Source of the DNA: an uncultured Butyricicoccus sp.
GTDB lineage: Bacteria; Bacillota; Clostridia; Oscillospirales; Butyricicoccaceae
Direction of reading: 5' to 3'
NCBI GenBank assembly: GCA_900557315.1
Contig: USSI01000080.1
Coordinates: 1 to 6,591 of the forward strand
Length of the DNA: 6,591 bases
The notes beneath the pieces were generated by a model. The model worked only from the letters and a program-made list of their open reading frames with translations, searched no databases and was not told where the DNA came from. The translations under genes and the position numbers were made by a program. Below, piece after piece: positions 1 through 5,365 of this stretch (its first letter is position 1; every line of letters begins with the position of its first letter).

Positions 1-124
1 CCTGCCGGTCCCCTAAAATGTGAAATGCCAGCCCATGGCAAAGCCTGCCGTATTTTTGATCCAGCTCCCGGATTGCCTGTTCGGAACGTCCGAAAAACAG
101 TGCAATGATCTCTTCGTCTTTCAT
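1..124 (-). CDS. sigma-70 family (ECF-like) RNA polymerase sigma factor, N-terminal fragment
   Basis: Partial gene: 41 codons are visible and the reading frame runs off the left edge of the window. The protein begins MKDEEIIALF and continues with a segment around residues 15-41 (SEQAIRELDQKYG, then LCHGLAFHILGDRQ). This resembles the start of sigma region 2 in Clostridia sigma-70/ECF-like factors, where a helix of this kind precedes the core-binding, DNA-melting part. I chose the ATG at 124 because a GGAGGTG Shine-Dalgarno at 134-140 sits 9 nt upstream; the in-frame ATG at 133 touches that site and is unlikely to be used. It is divergent from the DUF362 gene. I found no convincing promoter for it and no anti-sigma gene is visible. 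Family membership is by recognition of the N-terminus only; regions 2.4 and 4, which decide promoter choice, lie outside. Confidence 0.72.
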   Translation of the reverse strand, partial: MKDEEIIALFFGRSEQAIRELDQKYGRLCHGLAFHILGDRQ

Positions 125-133
125 GACCGGCAT

Positions 134-141
134 CACCTCCT
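134..141 (-). promoter_or_regulatory. ribosome binding site deciding the start of the sigma-factor fragment
   Basis: On the minus strand AGGAGGTG is followed directly by one in-frame ATG (131-133) and, 9 nt after GGAGGTG, by a second in-frame ATG (122-124). Only the second has workable spacing, so the protein most likely begins MKDEE rather than MPVMKDEE. Confidence 0.7.
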
Positions 142-284
142 TTTCCCTTTGCCTATATACTACGCTTTGCAGCTGGAAAACTACAGGCCTGCGAACAATT
201 TTTTGCGAAGCGATCTTATTTCTGTCTGCCATATGTGCGCCCATACCGGGCGCGGAAGGCAAGGGGCGGATTTTCAAAAAAGTA

Positions 285-320
285 TTGACTTGGAGTAAGC
301 TCCAGGGAGTATGATATAAT
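285..320 (+). promoter_or_regulatory. MerR-family-type promoter and operator for the DUF362 gene
   Basis: A -35 hexamer TTGACT (285-290) is separated by 19 bp from TATGAT (310-315). The long spacer contains an inverted repeat, CTTGGAG (289-295) and CTCCAGG (300-306), with one internal mismatch. A 19-bp spacer occupied by a dyad is the hallmark of promoters activated by MerR-family regulators, which underwind the DNA to realign the two hexamers. The half-sites match the CTTGGAGT-type operator common in this family. A second perfect TATAAT at 315-320 overlaps, but it is 24 bp from the -35 and has no other -35 (17 bp upstream reads GGAGTA). Transcription would start near 322, giving a leader of about 47 nt. 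No merR gene is in the window. Confidence 0.72.
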
Positions 321-368
321 CAAAGGGAAACCATGTAACTGTGGAAGAATACAGAAGGAGGAATTACA

Positions 369-1370
369 ATGGCAAATCAGAAACCGGTTCCCGGCACCAA
401 TGGCGACCACTATGTCCCGTATGCGGAGCGCGCCGGGGAAGAATCCGTTGTTTACTTTACGAGGGACCTGTCGGCGGAGGGACTGCGCCGCATTTTCAGC
501 CGCGTGAGCAGTAGCCTGACCGGAAAAACCGGCATCAAGCTGCACACCGGCGAGCCGCACGGACCCAACATCATCCCGCGTCCGTGGGTAGAGGCATTGG
601 TGAAAAACGATCTGCCCGAAGCAAATATTGTCGAGACCAACACTTACTACGAAGGGGACCGCTACACAACCGAGCAGCACCGTGAGACCCTCAAGGTCAA
701 CGGCTGGACCTTCTGCCCGGTGGACATTATGGACGAAGAGGGCGTGGCCGCGCTGCCGGTAAAGGGCGGCAAGTGGTTCACCGAAATGCACATGGGCAAG
801 AATATTCTGGATTATGAGTCCCTGTTTGTTCTGACACATTTCAAGGGCCATATGATGGGCGGCTTCGGCGGCTCGAACAAGAACATCGGCATCGGCTGTG
901 CGGACGGCCGCATCGGTAAGGCGGAAATCCACACGGTTCCCGGCTCGGACAATATGTGGAGCATCGCTGAAGAAGAGCTGATGGAGCGCATGACCGAGTC
1001 CAGCAAGGCGGTTGTCGATCATTTCGGCGAGCATATCTGCTTTGTCAACGTGCTGCGCAACATGTCGGTCTCCTGCGACTGCGAGGGTGTGGCGGCCGAG
1101 CCGGTCGTGACACCGAACATCGGCATTCTGGCCTCGCGCGACATTCTGGCAATCGACCAGGCGTCGGTTGATCTGGTTTACGCGCTCAAGGCAGAGGACC
1201 GCCATGCGCTGGTTGAGCGCATCGAGACCCGTCACGGCCTGCGCCAGCTGACCTATATGAAGGAGCTGGGCATGGGCAACGATCGGTACCACCTGATTGA
1301 CATTGACAATGGTGACACGGAGATCACCACGCAGGATGCGGTCAAGGACGTCGTCCCGTTCGAGGGCTGA
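369..1370 (+). CDS. DUF362 domain-containing protein
   Basis: The 333-residue protein fills the whole DUF362 domain (Pfam PF04015), whose biochemical role is unsettled. Family-like blocks are KLHTGEPHGPNIIPRPW (57-73), ETNTYYEGDRYTTEQH (89-104), HFKGHMMGGFGGSNKNIG (157-174) with GCADGRIGK just after (176-184), and ILASRDILAIDQASVDLVY (253-271). It has five cysteines (116, 177, 224, 236, 238), including a C-x-C pair in SCDCEG. It lacks the CxxCxxC ferredoxin module carried by longer DUF362 proteins, and no signal peptide or membrane segment is visible, so a cytoplasmic protein is expected. The start is well supported by AAGGAGG at 355-361, 7 nt before the ATG. It is transcribed alone: MerR-type promoter before it, strong terminator after it. 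Conserved Cys and His residues could bind a metal or Fe-S centre, but that is inference. The family assignment is firm; function is unknown. Confidence 0.88.
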   Translation: MANQKPVPGTNGDHYVPYAERAGEESVVYFTRDLSAEGLRRIFSRVSSSLTGKTGIKLHTGEPHGPNIIPRPWVEALVKNDLPEANIVETNTYYEGDRYTTEQHRETLKVNGWTFCPVDIMDEEGVAALPVKGGKWFTEMHMGKNILDYESLFVLTHFKGHMMGGFGGSNKNIGIGCADGRIGKAEIHTVPGSDNMWSIAEEELMERMTESSKAVVDHFGEHICFVNVLRNMSVSCDCEGVAAEPVVTPNIGILASRDILAIDQASVDLVYALKAEDRHALVERIETRHGLRQLTYMKELGMGNDRYHLIDIDNGDTEITTQDAVKDVVPFEG

Positions 1371-1381
1371 CCGCAAACAAA

Positions 1382-1430
1382 GGCAAATAAAAGAATCCCC
1401 GGGTGCGGTGCGCCCGGGGATTTTAATATG
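1382..1430. terminator. bidirectional intrinsic terminator between the DUF362 gene and sigE
   Basis: A 10-bp perfect stem, AATCCCCGGG (1394-1403) with CCCGGGGATT (1413-1422), can be extended inward by TGC/GCG pairing to a GGT loop. On the plus strand it runs into TTTTAATAT; on the minus strand into TTCTTTTATTT. It is placed 23 nt after the DUF362 stop and is also the first good hairpin after the sigE stop, so it probably serves both convergent genes. Confidence 0.88.
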
Positions 1431-1499
1431 TATGCTGCACAATTCAGTAGGAAACACGCATACGCGCCCAGGGCATGAAATCGGGCGCTGCGGCTGCTC

Positions 1500-2201
1500 T
1501 CAGACGTAATTTTTCAGGATATCCCGGCGCATCCGTGCGATAATGCGCTTTTCCAGACGTGATATGTAACTCTGCGAAATGCCCATCAGGTCGGCGACTT
1601 CCTTCTGGGTCATCGCCTCGGGCAGGCCGAGGCCGAACCGCATGGAGATGATTTTCCGCTCGCGCGCAGGCAGGCTGTGCAGCGCGTGCAGCAGCAGTGT
1701 GCGGTCCACATCGTCTTCCAGCGGGCGCAGTACGCTGTCCGGTTCGGTGCCGAGGATGTCGGACAGCAGCAGCTCGTTGCCGTCCCAGTCCGAAGAGAGC
1801 GGTTCGTCGAGCGAGACTTCGGTGCGCCGTCCGGCAATCTTGCGCAGGTGCATCAGGACTTCGTTTTCAATGCATCGCGAGGCATAGGTGGCAAGCTTTA
1901 CGTTTTTATCGCTCCGGTAAGTGCTGACCGCTTTAATCAGTCCGATGGTACCGATCGAGATCAGGTCCTCGGTACCCACACCGCTGGATTCGAACTTGCG
2001 CGCCAGGAATACCACAAGGCGCAGGTTGTGCTCGATCAGTGTGTTGCGCGCCTGCTCGTCGCCCGCCTGGCAGGCAGCAACAGCCGCGGCCTCTTCCTCG
2101 GGGGAAAGCGGCGGCGGCAGTATCTCGCTGCCGCCGATGTAATAGACCGCCTGCCTGGCAAACAGGCGGTGCAGCTTTGCGATGATCCATTCGATTATCA
2201 T
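1500..2201 (-). CDS. sigE: RNA polymerase sporulation sigma factor sigma-E (pro-form)
   Basis: Mother-cell sigma factor of early sporulation, made as an inactive membrane-associated precursor and activated by SpoIIGA. The 233-residue protein starts with a short amphipathic pro-sequence (about residues 1-20) followed by the conserved processing-site region VYYIGGSE (19-26) and LPPPLS. Region 2 is clear ([13 protein letters not shown] 59-71, [14 protein letters not shown] 79-92, [14 protein letters not shown] 102-115), as is [17 protein letters not shown] (132-148), typical of sigma-E. Region 4 carries a helix-turn-helix at 198-220 ([20 protein letters not shown]). Start at 2201: GAAAGGAAGAG lies just upstream, and the ATG at 2205 is in another frame. 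It follows the spoIIGA stop by 13 nt, so co-transcription and probably translational coupling are expected. The pro-sequence is about seven residues shorter than in B. subtilis. sigG, which follows sigE in B. subtilis and many clostridia, is not next to it here. Confidence 0.97.
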   Translation of the reverse strand: MIIEWIIAKLHRLFARQAVYYIGGSEILPPPLSPEEEAAAVAACQAGDEQARNTLIEHNLRLVVFLARKFESSGVGTEDLISIGTIGLIKAVSTYRSDKNVKLATYASRCIENEVLMHLRKIAGRRTEVSLDEPLSSDWDGNELLLSDILGTEPDSVLRPLEDDVDRTLLLHALHSLPARERKIISMRFGLGLPEAMTQKEVADLMGISQSYISRLEKRIIARMRRDILKNYV

Positions 2202-2214
2202 GCATCTCTTCCTT

Positions 2215-3045
2215 TCACACACCGATGAGTCCTTCGTAAGCGCCCTGCCCAAGATTCGCCGGCCCGACCGCACAGACGCAGTCAAGCGCGGAACCATCCG
2301 CACGATGTACGCTGTCCGGGCGGAAATACAGCAGCAGGCCATCCGCGGTGCCGACGGCGCGGTACGGCAGCAGCCCGCAGCGGCGGGCACTCCCGGACGG
2401 CAGGGCGGCGAACAGGCTGGCGGCGTCCTGTCCGCCGTCCGGCGGCAAGCCTTCCAGCAGCCCGGCGGCACAGCCGCGTTCCAGCACAACCACCGGGCGG
2501 CCGGACACCGGTTCGGACAGGTCGTTGCCTGTGTCGTGCAGCACGGCTACCTCGCGTTCGCGGCCGTCAATGCAAATGGTCAGGCGCTCCACTTCGCGGC
2601 GGAGCGGTCCATGCAGCGCATCGCCGCGCAGCAGGACACCGCTGACCGCGTATCCGACTGCCGCCGCAAGCAGCAGAACCCGCAGCGGCACGGCGAAGTA
2701 ATACCCCGCGCCATAAAGCAGCTGCCGGCCCGCTGCGTGCCCCAATGCGGCGGCCAGCCCGGCAAAGGACGCCGCAACCACCATGTACAGTGCACACAGC
2801 CGGGCAAACGCGCCCTGCACGCCGAAAGCGGCTGCACAGATGCCGATCCCGGCGAGCACCCGTATTGGCAGGGCGGCAAGCCACGGCTGCACAGCCGACA
2901 GCACTGCATACCCGCCGCCAGCCGCCGCGGCGAGCAGCAGGCGCAGCCGTTTGACCCGCGCGCCGCCCAGCCGCGCTGCGGCAAGCAGGGTTATGTAATC
3001 CATCAATACATTCGCGCCAAACAGCACATCCAGATAAACGACCAT
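2215..3045 (-). CDS. spoIIGA: sporulation sigma-E factor processing peptidase SpoIIGA
   Basis: Membrane-embedded aspartic protease (family U4) that removes the pro-sequence of sigma-E at the sporulation septum after a signal from the forespore. The 276-residue protein has an N-terminal half of about five hydrophobic helices (roughly 3-22, 36-53, 60-78, 82-102, 117-140) and a soluble C-terminal protease domain. That domain shows the catalytic DTGN motif (171-174; DSGN in B. subtilis) followed by [14 protein letters not shown], and the family block [20 protein letters not shown] (225-244). I chose the ATG at 3045 because GGAGGTG (3050-3056) sits just before it and the protein then begins [17 protein letters not shown], matching the family's N-terminus; an open frame continues upstream to 3255 but crosses the promoter. 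It is shorter than the 309-residue B. subtilis protein, mainly in a clipped C-terminus. It is the first gene of the spoIIGA-sigE operon. Confidence 0.94.
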   Translation of the reverse strand: MVVYLDVLFGANVLMDYITLLAAARLGGARVKRLRLLLAAAAGGGYAVLSAVQPWLAALPIRVLAGIGICAAAFGVQGAFARLCALYMVVAASFAGLAAALGHAAGRQLLYGAGYYFAVPLRVLLLAAAVGYAVSGVLLRGDALHGPLRREVERLTICIDGREREVAVLHDTGNDLSEPVSGRPVVVLERGCAAGLLEGLPPDGGQDAASLFAALPSGSARRCGLLPYRAVGTADGLLLYFRPDSVHRADGSALDCVCAVGPANLGQGAYEGLIGV

Positions 3046-3065
3046 GCCGCACCTCCGCCTGAGGA

Positions 3066-3101
3066 CTATCTTATCACAGCGGGTGCACAATATTTGGCGA
3101 A
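3066..3101 (-). promoter_or_regulatory. putative Spo0A-dependent spoIIG promoter
   Basis: Reading leftward, TGATAAGAT gives a -10 hexamer TAAGAT (3068-3073) with an extended TG. No good -35 stands 17 bp upstream (CAAATA). At 22 bp, the unusual spacing known for the B. subtilis spoIIG promoter, lies TTCGCC (3096-3101), which overlaps TGGCGAA on the plus strand (3095-3101), a match to the 0A-box core TGNCGAA. A weaker 5-of-7 box is at 3114-3120. Transcription would start near 3061, about 15 nt before the spoIIGA ATG. The known regulation of this operon by Spo0A supports the reading; the match itself is short and could be chance. Confidence 0.5.
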
Positions 3102-3141
3102 CCGAGGACGGCCCGTCGCAAACCGGGCGGCTGTAAGATGC

Positions 3142-3179
3142 CCGAAGCCGTCCTGGCAGATGATGCGGGACGGCTTCGG
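3142..3179. repeat. 12-bp perfect inverted repeat upstream of spoIIGA
   Basis: CCGAAGCCGTCC (3142-3153) pairs perfectly with GGACGGCTTCGG (3168-3179) around a 14-nt loop. Neither side is followed by a T-run, so it is not a normal intrinsic terminator. It lies about 70 bp upstream of the proposed spoIIGA promoter and downstream of the M42 operon terminator. It could be a protein-binding palindrome or a structure in read-through RNA; its role is unknown. Confidence 0.7.
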
Positions 3180-3227
3180 ACATAGGTAGTATGTAAGTGA
3201 TATGGGCAGGAAAAAGGATGGATGGAG

Positions 3228-3278
3228 AAAAAACAGCAAGGGAACCGGCGCTCAACCCAGCTCCCTTGCTGTGTTTTT
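3228..3278. terminator. bidirectional intrinsic terminator ending the M42 peptidase operon
   Basis: An 11-bp perfect stem, ACAGCAAGGGA (3233-3243) with TCCCTTGCTGT (3262-3272), encloses an 18-nt loop. On the minus strand it is followed at once by a run of T (3228-3233), as needed to end the peptidase operon whose last stop is at 3345. On the plus strand it is followed by GTTTTTAT, so it can act both ways. It insulates spoIIGA from upstream transcription. Confidence 0.9.
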
Positions 3279-3344
3279 ATCATACTGCAAATTGCAGCTT
3301 GTGTCTATCTGTAAATATTCACAAATCGAGAAAGAATAACAGGG

Positions 3345-4346
3345 TCAGTTTGGGGAAACTGCGAACTGCGCGAGCAGCTTTGCCGCGCCTTCGACGTCGG
3401 ACGCTGCGCACATCTCACTGGGCGAGTGAACATAGCGCGTTGGGATGGACACAGCGCCCGCCTGCACGCCTGCACGCGCTTTTTGCAGCGCAGCGGTGTC
3501 CGTGCCGCCGAACGGCATAATCTCACGCTGGGTGGGCACTGCGCAATCCGCGCCTGCCTGCTCGAGCGCATCGCACACCGCAGGAGTGCAGATGACCGAA
3601 CGGTCCATCACCTTGACAGCCGGGCCTTTGCCCATATCGACCGCCATCGGGGTCTTGCGCTCGGGCATATCGCCTGTGTCGGTCACGTCCACCGCGATTG
3701 CGATATCCGGCTCGACCGCGAATGCAGCCGCGCCCGCACCGCGCAGGCCGACTTCTTCCTGCGCCGTGAACACGAAGTACAGGTCGTTTTCGGTCTCCGT
3801 TTCGGCCAGCTGTTCCATCATCAGCAGCAGGGTGACACAGCCGATGCGGTTGTCCAGATACGGGCCGCAGAGCACGCCGTTCTGCTCGAAGCGCGGCGCT
3901 TCAAATACAGCAAAGTCGCCGATCTGTACGGCCTTTTCCGCATCCGCCTTGTCCTTGGCGCCGATGTCGATGAACAGGTTGTCCATCGTCAGCTCTTTGA
4001 ACGGCGTTTTTTCCTCGTAGGAAATCACGCCGCGCGTGCCGTTTGCAAAACGCACCTGGATGTTAATCAGGTCGCCCTTGAACAGACCGCCGACCTGGGA
4101 AAAACGGATAAAGCCCTGCTCGTCGATCCAGGTCGCCACCACACCGATCGAATCCATGTGCGCGGCAAACAGCAGCTTTTTGCCCGTGCCCTTTTTGCGG
4201 CAGATCAGGTTGCCCAGCGCATCGGTTGTGATGTCGTCAATATATTCGCCTGCGATGGCGGCGATCGTCTCGCGCACCGCATCCTCGCGGCCGGACGGGC
4301 CGAACGCGCCGCCGACCTCGTTCCATAAATCAAAAACCTTGCTCAT
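3345..4346 (-). CDS. M42 family metallopeptidase, third gene of the operon
   Basis: Cytoplasmic, probably dinuclear-metal aminopeptidase of the M42 (TET/YsdC-like) family, which trims residues from short peptides. The 333-residue protein is of usual length. Metal-site residues can be placed as His63 (AAHMDSIG), the bridging Asp165 (LDNR), the Glu197-Glu198 pair (QEEVGLRGA: general base and ligand), Asp220 (AVDVT) and His307 (RYVHSPSE); Asp65 is the catalytic-site Asp. GGTDT stands at 280-284. Position 66 is Ser where HxDE is commoner. The start at 4346 overlaps the stop of the preceding gene as ATGA, with GGAGG 9 nt upstream, so a much longer open frame extending to 4544 is not the real start. 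The dimerisation-type PDZ-like domain between about 70 and 160 appears intact. The exact substrate cannot be read from sequence; names such as endoglucanase or cellulase used for M42 homologues in older annotation should be disregarded. Confidence 0.94.
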   Translation of the reverse strand: MSKVFDLWNEVGGAFGPSGREDAVRETIAAIAGEYIDDITTDALGNLICRKKGTGKKLLFAAHMDSIGVVATWIDEQGFIRFSQVGGLFKGDLINIQVRFANGTRGVISYEEKTPFKELTMDNLFIDIGAKDKADAEKAVQIGDFAVFEAPRFEQNGVLCGPYLDNRIGCVTLLLMMEQLAETETENDLYFVFTAQEEVGLRGAGAAAFAVEPDIAIAVDVTDTGDMPERKTPMAVDMGKGPAVKVMDRSVICTPAVCDALEQAGADCAVPTQREIMPFGGTDTAALQKARAGVQAGAVSIPTRYVHSPSEMCAASDVEGAAKLLAQFAVSPN

Positions 4347-5365
4347 TCGTCCTCTCCTCCGAGTTCTTCCAGGAATGCGCGTGCGGCCGCCAGCACCGCC
4401 TCGCAGTCCGATACCGCCGCCACCGAGGACGGCGAATGGATATACCGCACGGGCGCGGCCGCCGCGCACACGCGCACGCCTGCCCGGCTTTTGTGAATGC
4501 GTCCTGCGTCTGTTCCGCCGGAAATCCGGGTTTTGGTCTGCCACGGGATGCCGCGCTTGGCGCAGGCGTTGCGCAGCAGCTCGAACAGCCCGGCGTCGTA
4601 GATGGTCGCACCGTCCATGAACGGCAGCACCACGCCGCCGCGTACACGGCAGACCGCCTTGCCGTCCGTCACCTCTGCAAGGTCGGCGGCGGTCGTGCCC
4701 TCGAGCACAAGCGCAAAGCCCGGATCAAGCGCGTACGCCATGCTTGCTGCGCCGCGCAGCCCGGTTTCCTCCTGCACGGTGAAGCAGAACCAGGTGTCAA
4801 TCGGCGGCTGCTCCTCGAGGAGCGTGAGCAGCGCCGCACAGCCCACGCGGTCGTCGATGGCTTTCGCCTTCAGCAGGCCGTCGCCAAATTCTACTACAGC
4901 GGAGTCAAATACGCCGTAGTCGCCCGGCGAGACCTTGGCTTCCGCCGCAGCGCGGCTCGTCGCGCCGATATCAATATATAAATCCTTGGCCTTGGGCATG
5001 GTACGGCGCTCGGCGGCGGTTGTCAGATGCACCGCCTTGATGCCGATGACGCCGGTCACGTCACCGAAACGCACCGCGCGGCCAATCACAACGCGCGGGT
5101 CAACCCCGCCGACAAAGCCGAATTTCAGCATACCGTCCTCGGTGATCTTTTTGACAATCACACCGACCTCGTCCATGTGCGCGCAGACCACAACCGGGCG
5201 GTCGAGCGCTGCTTTGCCCTTGCGGAACACCATCACATTGCCGATGGCATCGGTTTTGATCTCGTCCGCGAAGGGCTTTGCCTGTTTGAGCACGAATGCA
5301 CGCACCGCATCCTCACAGCCGGAGGGGCCGGGCAGCGCGCACAGCGTTTTGAGCAGCTCGGTCAT
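4343..5365 (-). CDS. M42 family metallopeptidase, second gene of the operon
   Basis: Second M42 aminopeptidase paralogue, 340 residues, clearly different in sequence from its two neighbours. Active-site residues are His63 and Asp65 in CAHMDEVGV, bridging Asp171 in IDDRVG, Glu199-Glu200 in QEETGLRGA, and His310 in RYIHSPSS, with a canonical SGGTDAG at 282-288. The fourth ligand position is Glu222 (LVLEGTTAADL) rather than the Asp of AVDVT seen in the other two; Glu is accepted at this place in the MH clan, so activity is expected, perhaps with a different specificity. The start at 5365 overlaps the upstream stop as ATGA and has GGAGG 7 nt upstream. No signal peptide or membrane helix is visible, so it is cytoplasmic. 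Its stop overlaps the start of the third gene in the same way. Confidence 0.94.
   Translation of the reverse strand: MTELLKTLCALPGPSGCEDAVRAFVLKQAKPFADEIKTDAIGNVMVFRKGKAALDRPVVVCAHMDEVGVIVKKITEDGMLKFGFVGGVDPRVVIGRAVRFGDVTGVIGIKAVHLTTAAERRTMPKAKDLYIDIGATSRAAAEAKVSPGDYGVFDSAVVEFGDGLLKAKAIDDRVGCAALLTLLEEQPPIDTWFCFTVQEETGLRGAASMAYALDPGFALVLEGTTAADLAEVTDGKAVCRVRGGVVLPFMDGATIYDAGLFELLRNACAKRGIPWQTKTRISGGTDAGRIHKSRAGVRVCAAAAPVRYIHSPSSVAAVSDCEAVLAAARAFLEELGGEDE

Noticed and set aside
20..298. 92-codon plus-strand frame at the left edge
   Set aside because: It runs opposite the sigma-factor fragment and through the intergenic promoter region, with no ribosome binding site and no recognisable protein.
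216..1457. 413-codon open frame on the minus strand opposite the DUF362 gene
   Set aside because: It is antisense to a well-supported gene, runs through the MerR-type promoter and the terminator, and its protein has no recognisable domain. Long antisense frames are expected in GC-rich genes.
1464..1488. GCGCCC...GGGCGC hairpin just after the sigE stop
   Set aside because: Only 6 bp of stem with a 13-nt loop and no T-run in the sigE direction; the hairpin at 1394-1422 is a far better terminator.
2202..2489. N-terminal extension of sigE to 2489
   Set aside because: The extra 96 codons overlap the end of spoIIGA in another frame and look random; ATG 2201 gives the standard sigma-E start with its pro-sequence.
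2182..3189. 335-codon plus-strand frame opposite spoIIGA
   Set aside because: It is low-complexity, Arg/Gln/Ala-rich, crosses the sigE start, the spoIIGA gene and its promoter, and has no ribosome binding site; it is a shadow of spoIIGA.
3426..4328. 300-codon plus-strand frame opposite the third M42 gene
   Set aside because: It is Arg/His-rich with no recognisable family, and lies wholly inside a clear peptidase gene on the other strand.
4347..4544. N-terminal extension of the third M42 gene to 4544
   Set aside because: It would overlap the second gene by 200 bases with Arg-rich junk sequence; the ATGA overlap at 4343-4346 with its ribosome binding site is the natural start.
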